Shown piece after piece: positions 22,141-34,158 of a stretch of DNA of 64,000 nt (position 1 is its first letter; the number at the start of each line of letters is the position of its first letter). Position numbers and translations under genes: made by a program. Origin of the DNA: Morinoia aosen (lineage: Eukaryota; Arthropoda; Malacostraca; Amphipoda; Talitridae); NCBI GenBank assembly GCA_030386875.1, contig CM059578.1, positions 20,445,009-20,509,008 on the forward strand, written 5' to 3'. The notes beneath the pieces are model-generated. The model had not been told where the DNA came from, did no database searches, and was given only the letters and a program-made list of their open reading frames with translations.

Positions 22141-24400
22141 AAAGAGCCGATGATACAGATATGTATATGTAACAGCCTAAAAGCAGATACGCCTGTAGGT
22201 GTGGCCCCAAATATGTTTCTTGTGTGCGTCTGTAATATCATGCATGCATCAGTCTGAATTTTGTTTGGTTTTCTCTTGTCCTTTTGAATGATCTTTATTG
22301 TTAAGTATAGAGATAAGAGTTAAATGTGTGTCTTTAAATGTTCATTGGTTGTTTTGTGTTCTTGATTTTGCTGTGTCTGAATTGTTTCTTAATGCACTGT
22401 CTTTCCTTTACTTTCAGTCACTCTCATTTACAGTAAAACTAGTGTAATTATTTCTTGGCAAAGCTATTCCTTCACCTTATTAAACCAAGTGTTAATCTGG
22501 TGAGTGTTTCTTCATTATACAGTATGCTTTGCTAATATATTTTTTTTTTGCTCTAGGCTAAGATTTACTTTGTGTTGAGATGTTTTCTTTTGGCATATTG
22601 GTTCTTTCATTTCTTTTTGTTGAAAGATTAAGTTTTTCAGTTCTGCTAGATTTCAAGACCATTTTTGTAATAATATTTTTCCTGAGTTACTCCTTTAAAT
22701 TTGTTGTTGACTGATTTGATTTGAGTTTGATTTTGTTCATATTCATTTCATAGTCCATTTTTCTCAGTTGCTTTGTTTCATTTTTAGTTAGTGCATTTAC
22801 TTTGTTTAGCATGAATTTACTTTAAGCATGGTTTATTTTGTTCAGCTTCTTGCTTTATTTTGAAGTATAATTTTGAGGAATCCCAAAGGAATGGTACGGT
22901 TTATTTTCTTTTTCCTGCATTTTTATTTTTGTTTTATCTCCGTTTTTAGGGCTTTTTATTTACTGGCTTCTGCTTGTCTTCACTGTTTCTGAGCCCTGTC
23001 ACTTGTCTTGCATGTCCAATCACCTGTTCCACAACAAACCATTATTTGTCAAAACCAGTTTTATTACTCCCTCACTATGTGGTTCACAAACAGCTACGTG
23101 TAATGATGGGTAAATGCTAGTACCCCTAGTCTACCGCCCTCTTGAAAGCCGAAAGTGTGATGAGCGTATCTGTGATACAAGCTCGGCCTCATCAACTCTC
23201 GAGAGATTGAATTTTCATTTTTTACGGCCTTTCTTATTTAGAAAAAAGGGAATGAACTAGTCTTTTAAATGAGAGAGCTAACTTTGAGGCTAATAAAGTT
23301 GTGGAGACCATCAAGGAAATGCTGAATATGGTAGTTTTATTCTAGAACTAGTATCCTTATATTTAGGAGGCAGTGATAGGACTATGACACCAGTAGTGAA
23401 ACATAATAAACAATAAATTAGTAAATATCAAACCTACAATGAGTGAGCAGGATTCATCCAACATTCATGCTTGCCATGTAGAGGTGATACTCTGCATCTG
23501 CAGTCTTTGAATTGGACATACACCCTTAACATGTGCCCATCTTATGAAGCGACAGCCACAGCCGCAATGTAAGTGGTGTTGTGTTTTACATCAATTTTCA
23601 ACACGACTGCACTCCAGGTATTTATTAAGAGGTGCAAGTTGTTCTAGGAGATCTAAAATGAAAATGAATCGCATTGGTCATCACGGAACCCAACTGAAAG
23701 GAGTAGAACAAAGGAGGCCAAATCTATAAAGCAATCGAGACGAGAAGTCATAGTTTCCATGTGGGAACGGCCAGAAGTAGACTGGCGGGCGAAGGGCGTG
23801 ACGCGCAATCGAAGTCAAAGAGACATTTGTTCTAAAATTTTCTCTGATGCGGAGTAGTGGAAATACGCTGATCGAAAAGCAGAACGGCCGAGTGCACTGT
23901 GCTGTTATCTCCTATATGTGGGAAGGAGCTCCAACATAAGTACGGCGATCGGCTCTAGTGAAGAGAGAAGCTTGAATCAACACTCTCGTGTCCTAGCTAC
24001 TTCACCTAATAAGATTGGACGTTTATTAAGCCTCTTTTTCTCCTAATTTGACCAATAACTTTCCAGTATATGTATATTTAATTTTTTTTCAATTATGCAC
24101 TGTGTTGTCGTATTATTTCAAAACGTCCTTTGTAGTTTAATTGCAATACCTATGGTGATGATGACCCCTGTAAACAGATGAGGCCTTTAACATTGGTGAA
24201 ATACTAGTGTGGCTGCTCCTACCATGCTCTTGTTACAATGCTAATAATTACCCTAATGACATCTATTTACTGCCTCATTTATTGTAGCAATGTAGGGTAA
24301 CTTGTACTTAAATGCTGTAAAATCTTTGATGTGATGTACTCTGAGTCACTGGAATGATAGCAAGTCTATTTTACTAGTACAGCTTTTTTCAGAAAATAAA
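22141..24400. other. Non-coding, T-rich stretch
   Basis: 22220-23000 is strongly T-rich on the plus strand, much like 46900-47500. From 23090 to 24000 the composition is less biased, but no ORF longer than about 60 codons has coding character. Confidence 0.4.
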
Positions 24401-25806
24401 ACATTTTTTGCAAGAAAAAATTAAGGCCATCTAATGATGTTCACCAAGCAAGAAGTTAACTAATGTCATCAAGAAAAATTAGTTTCATATACTTCAAGAG
24501 TTGAGGTTTTACCTACAGAAATAAGGAAACAAAGTCTTAACATGAAAACACTGCTTGAGTAAGTAAAAAAAATGAACAAAATTACTTGAGTAAGCAAATT
24601 GTACAATGTAGACCACAATTCTAGAGCCATAACTTCACTCATTCATATCAATTTGCAGTTAAATTGCCTTCATAACACCACACAGTGAAGTTAACAGCTT
24701 TAAAGATATATTTAATTTAATTTTTCCTTCTTCTACATGGTCATCCATTTTGAAGTTATTATGCATTTCATTTTCAAAATATATATTCATATGCAAGGTA
24801 TTAAGTCCTTGATTTTGGTCATATTGCAAAATTTGGTTCATAAATCATCATTATCGGTTCATAATCATAGTTTTAATCAGTCTGAGAATTGGGGAAATGG
24901 TTATGGAATAGCAACCGTTTACCTCTTAGCATTTCTGAATAAAAACTAATAAAGTTGCTGAACACTTTATAATGTGTATTTAATAAGGTATGAACAATGT
25001 TATACACTTGTAGTAGTTCACAATCATAGTTAATGGTTTCACCAGAGTATGAGAGGACTTTATGTACATGGATCTCAGATAAACATCCCATGAAGCTAAA
25101 CCATCGAGAGATGGCAACTTCACATGCACATTCAGCTCATACAAAAACCCAAAACCAAATTATCAGTAATCAAATTCCTCAATATGTCCAACTGTTAGAC
25201 ACTCTAGCGCTGTATTACAAACATTTCATTCAGTCAGATGTTTCTTGAATTTGCATTATTATCTATGTGACTAAGCATTTATTCTGTATTTTCAGCCTGA
25301 AGATGCTGTTAAAAATATTGAAACATTGCTTTTTGTAGACTGAGAGTTATAAAACTTTAGCAATTGAGTGATTGTAATGAAAATGACAAGTGATTTTCTT
25401 TGTATTTCACTTGAACTTGAACAATATTGCAAAGTTAAAAAGTTTTTAAAAGAATTTTAAACAATGAAAAGCATTTGAATATACTTTTAAGCTGCTTCCT
25501 ACCAGCTACAACTATGAAGTCACAGTTTTAGTTTAAGATTCATTTCCTCAGTTTTTTAGTTTTAAGAAAAAATAGTGCAGTAATTGCAACATAAAAACTC
25601 ATTTACATTTGCATGCTAGAAAGAATGTTATTCACTTTAAAATTCTTTGTAACCTCATCTCCACACTATACCAGTATTGTAAAAAATAAGGTGATATGAA
25701 AATTCTAACACAACTTAAATTAAAAAATATATGAAGTCTTGAATATTAGTAAATTTTATATAAGAAAAAGGAGTCAATTCATGAAATTTCTCTCATAACA
25801 TACATT
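24401..25806. other. Non-coding, AT-rich, with a hammerhead-like motif
   Basis: CTGAAGA at 25297-25303 is followed by GAAAC at 25320-25324 and text (ATTGCTTTTTGTAGA) of the type seen at Penelope-like ends. Helix II is not convincing. Otherwise nothing recognised. Confidence 0.35.
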
Positions 25807-26523
25807 TCATGGCAACTTAAAAGCAAGACAGACTTTACCTTCAGACTTCACTCTGCCAGGTGCAAGAGACAGTTCATGCAGGTCAGTAAACTTGCCACCT
25901 CCAGCAATGACATCATCAGGAAGCTTGTGTAGCACAACACTGCACTTGGGTATGTTTTGCATCATTTTGGCTGTGAACCTGTGGTTGTACCTGTCCACCT
26001 CTACTGGCCTTGTTAAGCATTCCTGATGAACCGTAATGCATTTAAATGTTGATTCGTTGCTCCACATCACTCTTGAGCAGTCCTCTGGTGTTCGTTCTTT
26101 ATATTGCCGAGCAAATTCCAGTTGAACCTTTATCATTGGGGGCGTCAGGAGGGGTTTTTTAGCAGGCCAACGGAAGGGAATCTTAACATCCTTCAGAAGG
26201 CGATCTTGGATGGTTCTCAAGGAAACCTCACCAAGCATACTAGGGTGAGCTTCTTTAAGTCCTGAAGCACACAATCGTGGGTTCTTGAGTAGTTTTCTCC
26301 TCATCAGAACGTTAGTAGCTTTAGGAGTCTTTCTTGGCCGGCCTGTGATAGGTTTGTTCTTGGGGATTGCTACACCAGGCTGAGCAAGGGCTGCTAATTT
26401 CAATCTCCTGATAGTAGCCACACCACGTTGCATCCTTCTTGCAATTTCAACAAAAGGAACATTTTCCTTCATCATTGTCAAAATCTGAGCTTTTTCAACA
26501 TCAGACATAAATTTACCAGGCAT
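25807..26523 (-). pseudogene. Tc1-like transposase, defective
   Basis: From ATG at 26523 the protein shows the N-terminal HTH ('MSDVEKAQILTMMKEN'), a GRPRK motif between paired DNA-binding domains, and 'SLRTIQDRLLKDV'. The DDE core starts with 'RVMWSNESTF', where the usual first catalytic Asp is Asn. After 'VDRYNHRFTAKMMQNIP' the sequence no longer follows the family (the expected MVWG block and the second and third acidic residues are absent) and ends in about 45 unrelated residues at 25807. The 239-codon length is well short of the usual 340. Upstream in-frame codons to 26703 are probably not translated. Inverted termini were not found. It cannot catalyse transposition. Confidence 0.8.
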
Positions 26524-27157
26524 TTTAGATAATTTAATGAAAAGGTAATCAAAAAGCAAATTCAGGTAAAAAATGAAAAGAAGCAGAGGAGCAGAAAAAA
26601 ACAGGCCCTTACATCTGCGGAGCTCAGAGAGCACTGAGTTCGCTACTTTCTTGCGTTGGTTGTTTGTCTCATAGATTACCAAACTTACAATAATAACAGT
26701 CACATTCCTAGCAATATGTATGTGAGAAAAGCTTCAGCGCTTATACAATGCATTTGAATGGACCAACCGCTCAAGCTTTTCTGTGGATACTGTAGATAAA
26801 GATTAGTAATTTGAATTTTGGTGAGAAGTGCCTGAACCATCAAATTTCCACAGTATATTTACAATTTTTGAACTAATAACAGTTGAAAAGAAATGACTAA
26901 ATAAACTATATTGCCTGAATTACACTCAATTTGAAATTTTTAAAACATGCCAAATTTCAATATAAAGACTCTGATTCTGAAAGAGATTATTTCAAAACAT
27001 TTTAAAATTGATAACAAATCATGGAACACAAACATAGCAATTGTATATAAACAAAGATTTAGTTGTTTGTATAAAATGTAGATTTGCAATACATAAATTT
27101 TAAACATTACATTAATATACATTCTTTAAATTTTTTATGATTAGGATTTATGAATAT
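26524..27157. other. Non-coding, AT-rich
   Basis: An imperfect hairpin (GAAAAGCTTCAGCG ... CGCTCAAGCTTTTC, 26727-26781) lies upstream of the transposase and might be a remnant terminus; unproven. Confidence 0.3.
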
Positions 27158-27518
27158 AGATTAGATTATATTATATGTTAGTTTAAGCCTTCCTATCCAC
27201 AACAAAAAATAGCATATTGAAGAGCGGAAGGAGGAAGGCATCATTAGGTATGGAAATAAGGGAATGCATAATCCAAGCAGAAGGGGCATAGAAACAGTAA
27301 GTTGAGAAAGAAGCTCATGAAACAAAATAAAAGTTGAAGAAGAAAGAAGGTGCTGAAAAACAGGACAGTAGTGAAGAAAAAAAGTGGTCCTTAACACAGC
27401 ACAAAAAAAAATTATTTCAACAAAAAGCCTACTAACTTTTAGCTTCTTGGGCCCTCACATATTTTCTCCCTGGTAGTGCTAATTCCCTTAGATACAATAA
27501 TTGTATCCCCCTGAGGGG
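27158..27518 (-). repeat. Interspersed repeat family R1, longest copy
   Basis: Runs from AGATTAGATTA to GATACAATAATTGTATCCCC plus CTGAGGGG. The end holds two near-perfect palindromes, GATACAATAATTGTATC and CCCCTGAGGGG. Copies at 14294, 16881 and 42338 are colinear and end at the same points. On the minus strand the family starts with the palindromes and finishes in (TAATCTAATCT), as a short retroposon tail would. No tRNA-like promoter was recognised. Confidence 0.85.
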
Positions 27519-27522
27519 TCAT

Positions 27523-27690
27523 AGATTAGATTAAAAGTTAGTTTTAGCCACTCAAACTACAGCAAAGGTGTTCCAAAAGTTTAAAAGAGAGAAAGATAAT
27601 ATTTATTATGGAATAAAGGGAATATACACAAAGTGTGTTCTCATGCATAGAAACAGGGATTTGAGAAAGAAGTTTATGGAACACAATAAA
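27523..27690 (-). repeat. Interspersed repeat family R1, decayed fragment
   Basis: AGATTAGATTAAAAGTTAGT start followed by weakly matching text (GCATAGAAACAGGGATTTGAG) aligned with the 27158 copy, which it directly follows. Confidence 0.55.
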
Positions 27691-27904
27691 AATCGGTTCC
27701 TGGTTCCTGCTTTTTCGTGAATCATATCCTGCCCAATAGTTCTTGGATTATTTGAATAACATGAAAATATAAAGTTTTCCATGGAAATGGAACATGACCA
27801 AAATTTTATTCTACGACAGCCTAATTCATAAATCAAATGAATTTGAGTGCACCTTTTATAGAAAAAAAGTTTCTCAGGACTAGGCAAAAGTTTTTACATC
27901 ATAT

Positions 27905-28627
27905 GCCCATGGTCTTTCAAGATTAGTAGTGTCACAAGGTTGATATCAAGTGCCTTTAAAATGGGTACTAATTTCTCTTACTCAAATCAAGAACTTGACT
28001 TTTTGAGATCTTTTTTAAAAACAATGGCTACTTCATAAGTTCCTTTCATTCAAAAACATGTTTATTCCTTGATAGATTTTATAGCAGCAACAGATCTAAA
28101 GTTGACCACATCAACCCTGCCCATAGGACTGCATATGTATCTCTTCCTTACTTTGGTGCGCAGTCTGGGAAGTTGTAGAAAGAATTGGCTGGTATGTTTT
28201 CAAAGTATTTTTCTGATGTGAATTTTAAAATTGTTTTGCTAAACAACTTTAGAATATCATAATTATTTAATTTTAAAGATAGGCTTCCTGCTGGAATGTA
28301 AGCTACTCTTGTTTGTAAGTTTAGTTGTGCATGTTGTGCATAAGACTACATTGGATGTACATCTTGTACTCTTCACACTTGAGTTTGCTAGTTTTCTGGT
28401 TGGAGCTTTTAGAACAGGCTCAATATTGTCAAAGCCTTTATTTTCTGCCCTTCGAAAGCATTCTGACGAGTGCAATAATGTAATTTCCAATAATCAATGT
28501 TTGCTCTTGGTAAAACCCCAGTTTTATATAGATATGCACATTTCAGGGTCCTTGTACATTTTTAAACTCAAGTCAGATTTAAACAACACTCTTAGTTCAT
28601 TTTTTCTAGCCATAGTAAATAGATAAT
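27905..28627 (+). pseudogene. Penelope-like element remnant: RT tail and GIY-YIG endonuclease
   Basis: Plus-strand frames read 'NQELDFLRSFLKTMA' (RT thumb side, about 27985-28030), 'LPYFGAQSGKL' (28145-28175), 'NFKIVLLNNFRIS' (28220-28260), 'FKDRLPAGM' (28275-28300), then a GIY-YIG-like 'KFSCACCA', 'DYIGCTSCTLHT', and 'SLYIFKLKSDLNNTLSSF' near the end. This order is characteristic of Penelope-like elements, whose GIY-YIG nuclease nicks the target. Stops and frameshifts make it a pseudogene. Confidence 0.7.
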
Positions 28628-29869
28628 TGCAATTAACAAAATTTTATAGCTTGTTTTTATACTTATTCTGAAATAGTTTATTTTAACTTTGTACCTCTCA
28701 AAATTCTTACCACTGATAATGGCCTGTGGCTGAGACGTTTGGAATTGAATTTTATACAAATATATTTCTTAAATGATTAAATTATTATGGTAGCTTATCT
28801 TGCTCTTCCATTTTTATTATGGTTGCATCAGCCCTCTGATGACTTTGAAACATTTTCTAGTGCAATACAAATGGGGAAATATTACATCAAGTTTTCTTTA
28901 GATCTAATAAATTAGACCAAAAAGTTGATGTACACATCTCTATTGTGTAAAATCGCAGGTTAAACAAGGGATGGGAATCCCCGAGTAAGCGTGAATACAG
29001 TTCAAACAACCAAACCTCCAGGTTTTTTAAAAATCTCTGCAAGTTTTTTCATATGCAAAACTGTAATAACTGTTTGGTGGATACCATATCTGGTTTGCTC
29101 TCACTGTACATGTTTTTCAGAACAATTTAATGTTTTATTAAAAGCATAACTTTTTTGTTATTTGGAACAGTGGTACTGCAATATGTCTGGTCTGTATTAC
29201 TAACCACAGAAACTATTGACTCTAATTAAGAGACAGGAATGTCAATAATGTCATCCAGACACATCCAGACACATGACATCCTGACCACATGTTATCCAGA
29301 CACATGACTATGATGTGGTCAGTTCATCCTGCATCATTTCTAAAGACCATTTCTTGGAAAGTTGGCCCATCTTTTTATACTAGTAAATTTTTTGTTGATA
29401 TGCCTTAAAATACAGCACTAATGATATTTTGTCTTTCTAATTCATATTTAAATTTGACTTACATGCAGGCTTGACAGTCATTGATTTGAAAATCAATACT
29501 TGAGAAAGTGGTATTCTAATTATGTGATTAACTTTTGTTCAACGCAATGGTAACTCAGTTGCTAAAATCTAGGCTTATAACCTCAGGTTTTCAACCCATA
29601 AATTGGTGTATCTTGTAAAAGCCTAAAGATTTTATACCACAGGGTTATCTGCTATAATTATTGAATGCTCATTACCAGGGTTACAGAGTAACAGGAATAA
29701 ATTTGCAAACTCCACCTTTTCACTACTATAATGAATATTTTATTCCTTAATGGTTGTAGGTGTTGCCACCTGTTTATATTTTTCTAAATTATTTATTCAC
29801 AAAGGACATTTAAATGGTAATACAATATTAAATACCAATGATTATTATTTATATCTATATTAAAGGGAC
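28628..29869. other. Non-coding stretch after the Penelope-like remnant
   Basis: CTGATGA at 28836-28842 and GAAAC at 28847-28851 form a stripped hammerhead-like core about 200 bp downstream of the Penelope-like ORF, where LTR-type ribozymes are expected. Short repeats of ATCCAGACACATGAC occur around 29245-29310. No gene. Confidence 0.45.
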
Positions 29870-30340
29870 CTTCTAGTCTGAATCAAGAAAATGACCATCA
29901 AGTTTTTGCTGTGGGATCTAAGTCTATGAAATTTGGCACACCTAAGTTTTTTAAAAATAAAAAGGGGTTGCACACTTTTTCCCATATTTGCCATAATTAC
30001 CAAAAAATGGGAATGAATTTGAGAAAAATGGGTTATTTTCAAGGATGTCGTATCTCAGAAAGTTGTTTTGTAGAGCAATGATTCAGGTATCACTGTATGT
30101 GCAAAGAGTTGATGCATAAAGAGTCAGAGGATTATTTAGAATTTTCCAATAGTTTAGTTTTTATGAAATTTCAAATTTTTTATAAAGAATGATTCATTTT
30201 TCCGTAGATTTTTGAATGTAACTACAAAACTTTTATGAATTTTAAAAAAATCCTTTGACTCTTTATGCACCAACTCTTTGCGCATCCAATGATTCCTGAA
30301 TCATTGCTCTACAATAACAACTTTCTGAGATAAGACAGCT
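29870..30340. repeat. TTAA-type element F, left end with inverted module pair
   Basis: TTAA followed by AGGGACCTTC at 29870-29883 resembles the AGG starts of the other TTAA elements. An 85-bp module at about 30053-30135 recurs inverted at about 30250-30335. The right terminus was not found, so the end coordinate is that of the module pair. Confidence 0.45.
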
Positions 30341-31910
30341 TGAATATTTGTGTTTGCATTGTTCAGCAAACGCATTTTAGTACCGAGAAACAGGTCTTTT
30401 CATTTGCAAGCTATATTGCTTCAAGAAATCGGCACAGTTGACGTTGTGAAAGCTTTTGTGAAGTATTGGCTAGACTTTGACTAACTTATAATGAAGTATT
30501 TTGAGGTTCCTTGAAGGAACCAGTATCACAAGTGGTACCAGGAGCCAGGTACCAAGAGAAGCGCATGTGAGGCTCAGGAGTAATGCATCGTTTAGGTGCC
30601 CCTGCAGTGTGCTTCAATCCTAACTAAATTCAGCAGATGCAGTACCAGCTTTTCTGTGCTTGACAGGCAGATTCAGCTCGTCGATTGACACCGTAATTGC
30701 TTCGGCATTCAAGTCACACTGAGCTCCTCCCCGGCCAGCAGTCTTGTTTATGCCTACAGAACAGGATGGGGGTGGGCAAGGTCCTTGGGAGGTACTGAGC
30801 ACTCGATGCTGCTAAATCATAAAAATTGTTGAACAGCTGAATGACAAGTTCATATCTCATTAGCAATAAACAGTCGGTAAGCCAAACTAACTAAAATGAT
30901 ATGGCACACAAGCACTAACGCACCATGCGACCCTTCCCGCTGCTCCTTCTCTCCCCCCCCCCCCCCGTTAACCCCCCTTAGGTACTTCAGATGCTTCCAG
31001 ATTTTTAACTGCACGTTAACTATGCAATGCTCTACCAAATTAAACAATCTATATATCGCAAATTTTGGACTTCTGACTAGACAGTGGCTTTATAGACACA
31101 TGCTCTCCAAGTATGCAAGGTCAACATTGCCTACCCTGAAAAGTATAGATCAGCATCAACAATTTTCTTTCTATGATGAAGCATGCACCACATCCAACAC
31201 AATTCTAATAGTTGACCCACTTCCTACAATTGACATACAAGAATTTTTTATAACTTTGTAGCTAAGATAGGCACAATTTTCACTGACTTTCATTCTCTGT
31301 ATCTATACTATGCAGGGTAACAACGCAGTACAAGGCCACATCATTGCTCAACACAACACTGTTATATGACAGCTTTGATGGGCAACAGTTATTCTGCTTC
31401 TGTTTCAGCAAGCCTGACGTTTTATTTGTTTCTGGCACTGTTGTACATGAATGAAAGCCACTTTCAGCATTTTGTATGGAACATGGTTCCATTCTTTATT
31501 CTCTTTCAACTTTTTACTATGTATTTGATACTTTGTTATTTTGATTAATGCTCTTTTCTATTTATTCTGTGCTATTGGTGCAATTTGGAAATCAAATTTT
31601 TAGCAAAACATTTTGTACAATTACGTAAAATGCAACAACTATTGCAGCTGATGCAGTATATTGCTCTCAGTTATAGCATGAGTGTGAGACGTTTTTGCTG
31701 GTGTTATTATTTTCACTGCAACTCATTTACAATGTTAATTTTTTTATGTATCCCAAGATCGATATTATCTTGAAAAGTTTTCAAATCATCCTTCTGCAGA
31801 AGTAATCATAACAATTTTGCTTGTTCCTTACTTAGTTATTTAGTTAGCCTGCCCGTTACGCTTTCGACCGAGTTTGCGGTATCATGGATACCAAATTCCT
31901 GAGTGTTACA
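30341..31910. other. Non-coding stretch
   Basis: A 15-nt C run lies near 30952-30966. ORFs up to 121 codons on either strand lack recognisable domains. Confidence 0.4.
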
Positions 31911-32961
31911 TTAAGGAGATCGTCCCAGGCCCCTGTCGCTTAGGTGGTCATTTTTCATGTTTTTGTTGGAAAAGAACCCTTAGGTGGTGGACTATTGGTC
32001 CTAAAATTTTATAATGCTACAGACAATAGATACCCCCATGGGGGGTGAGGGGACCAAAACCTTCAACTCTGAGGCCATTTCAACCCCATATAAAATGAGA
32101 ACAAATGGGAAATGGAAAAAAGCCCACTTGAGTTTGTTAGGAATGTTCCAAGAATTCTAAAACTGCTGTTGTTTTTGTTCTAGCATCAAAACTCAAGGAC
32201 GAGTAACATTTTGAAATACCAATATCAGAAAAATGTCAATACCTAAAAACCAAATGTCAATTTTTTTCAAAAACTAAGCCTTAAAATAAAAAAATGAATG
32301 GAATAAATTGTTTCTTTTGTGAAGTTACATATCATAGTCAAATTTCATAAGAATCAGACTATAAATAAAAATTTTCATATTTTTGAAAAAAAAATTTTTT
32401 TTTGGGGGGGGGGGGTTTGAATATGAAGTTATGTATGGAAATTATCAAAATAAAATTAAAACTGCATTCAATTACATAAATTGTTCATTATATTACACTT
32501 GGACAAAAAATTTTGTTTTTGGCTTGTGAGTGAGTTTTGATGCTAGAACAAAACCAAAGACAGTTTTAGAATCCTTGGAACATTCCTAACACACTCAAAT
32601 GGGCTTTTTTATAATACAAATTTTACAAAAAAATACGTAGCTCTAAACCCAAAAAATTACTGTTTTCAAAAATTTTGATAAATTTGAAAAAATAGAAAAA
32701 ATTTGAATTTGAAAAAAGCCCATTTGAGTGTGTTAGGAATGTTTCAAGGATTCTAAAACTGTCTTTGGTTATGTTCTAGCATCAAAACTTGAAGACGAGT
32801 AGCATTTTTGAAATATCCATATAATATACTAAAAAAAAAATTAGGCCCTAAATCAAAAAAATGACACGAGTATAAAAGGTTTATTTTCACAAAATACATA
32901 TACTGACCAATTTTCAAACGAATCGGACAAAAAAGTTGAAAAAGTAGGACGATCTCCTTAA
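31911..32961. mobile_element. TTAA-flanked non-coding element, copy B (family T1)
   Basis: Perfect 15-bp inverted termini including the TTAA: TTAAGGAGATCGTCC at 31911-31925 and its reverse complement at 32947-32961. Colinear with copy A over most of its length, including the three modules in +, -, + order (about 32125, 32523 and 32712) and G/C runs (32034-32047, 32404-32417). No protein. Confidence 0.85.
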
Positions 32962-33000
32962 AAGATCACCTTTACGTGCATTGTTTTTCACAATTTATAT

Positions 33001-33546
33001 TGTAGTGAATTTATTCACTACTCGTTGTCTTCCATATGCAGTCTGAAGTAGCGCTGTAGTGTATGTGGCGCTCCGTACTATCATGACCCAGCTTACGCCA
33101 CTTGGTAGGCGTATTCAGCGGCAGCACGACTTTAGCCGTCAGTTGCGTTGGAAACTTCATACAGTGCACTTGTCAGTGAGCGGGCCAATAAAGCTGCTTT
33201 TGCCTGATGCTCCTGAGTCCTGTGCCATGCTTGGCGAATCCTATGCCCTCTTTTACTATTGTACTTTAGTGGTCTCTTGAGTTATGCGGGGTTTGTGGTC
33301 GGCGAGAGAGGGAGAGTTACGACCTCGTGCAGAGAGACGGCTTCCGCAAGACACGTCCTGAGTTGATACATGTTCCGTCTGTCCTACTTACCATTTTTAA
33401 ATATAATTGTTACTTGTCCGTGCCACACATTAACCTAGTGTCTGGGCCTAGCTATTGTAGCCTGAATAGCCAACCCTTGCCTGGTCGTCATCCTGACAGT
33501 TACGGCGTCCTAGTGGTGAAACACTAAGCAGGCTAGTTTCACTACA
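33001..33546. repeat. Solo LTR (546 bp) with ATAT target duplication
   Basis: Starts TGTAGTGAAT and ends TTTCACTACA, flanked by ATAT on both sides (32997-33000 and 33547-33550). A polyadenylation signal AATAAA lies at 33189-33194. No coding sequence. The 4-bp duplication and inverted TG...CA ends fit a Ty3/Gypsy solo LTR left by LTR-LTR recombination. Its terminus resembles that of the Gypsy A LTR. Confidence 0.8.
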
Positions 33547-34158
33547 ATATCAATTCCTCATTATTGTTCTACATAGGATCAGCATTTTTTCTTCATTTTT
33601 ATGTGATAATTGAATCTTGGAACCATGCAATGGAGTAAAAATTCGAAGCTTCTTAGTTAGAATGAGACTCTACCGACAGAATAAGGAATGAACAACGGCA
33701 GGAAATCCTTGAAAAGGACAGACAATGTCAGCAAGTAAGGCGAGCTGCAATGAATGATGTACAACATGAAGAGTACCTTCAGTGAGACAGTCAAAGACAG
33801 CAAATCATACATGGAAATATGGACAAAGAGCAGCTATCTTGGCACCTTGAGTCTCAGAGAAATTTGTTTCAGCAAAGGCAAAATATGAATGAGGAGCAGC
33901 AACTGCAGTATCACGAGCAACAAAGGAATGTATCCCAGCAAAGAATTCAAGAAATATGGATAAGAAACAGCGGGCACAGTACCTGGAGCGTCAGAGAAAT
34001 TTAACTTGGCAAAGAAGGCAAAATATGGACGATGAGCAGCAAATGGTTAGGTTACCATAGGTTAGATAATGTTGTAGAAATTCTTTTCCGGGTCCACAGT
34101 TTTTTATACTTGACATGTTATCAGGATAGCTTTGGTTAGGATACGATAAGGTAGTATA
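33547..34158. other. Non-coding, with a Q/R-rich tandem-repeat coding relic
   Basis: About 33690-34020 reads in one plus-strand frame as repeated Gln/Arg-rich blocks ('EQRQEILEKDRQCQQV', 'LESQRNLFQQRQNMNEEQQ', 'YHEQQRNVSQQRIQ') with a stop at 33785 and later frameshift. Such 22-28-residue repeats occur near N-termini of some arthropod Helitron-type ORFs, but no helicase is visible here. From 34040 TTAGG-like satellite begins. Confidence 0.35.

Noticed and set aside
30508-30524. GGTTCCTTGAAGGAACC palindrome as right end of element F
   Set aside because: Does not match the element's AGGGACC terminus and lacks a TTAA.
30620-30802. 60-codon minus-strand frame with GC-richer sequence
   Set aside because: 'VSIDELNLPVKHRKAG' looked coding-like but no start context, splice sites or family match could be supported.
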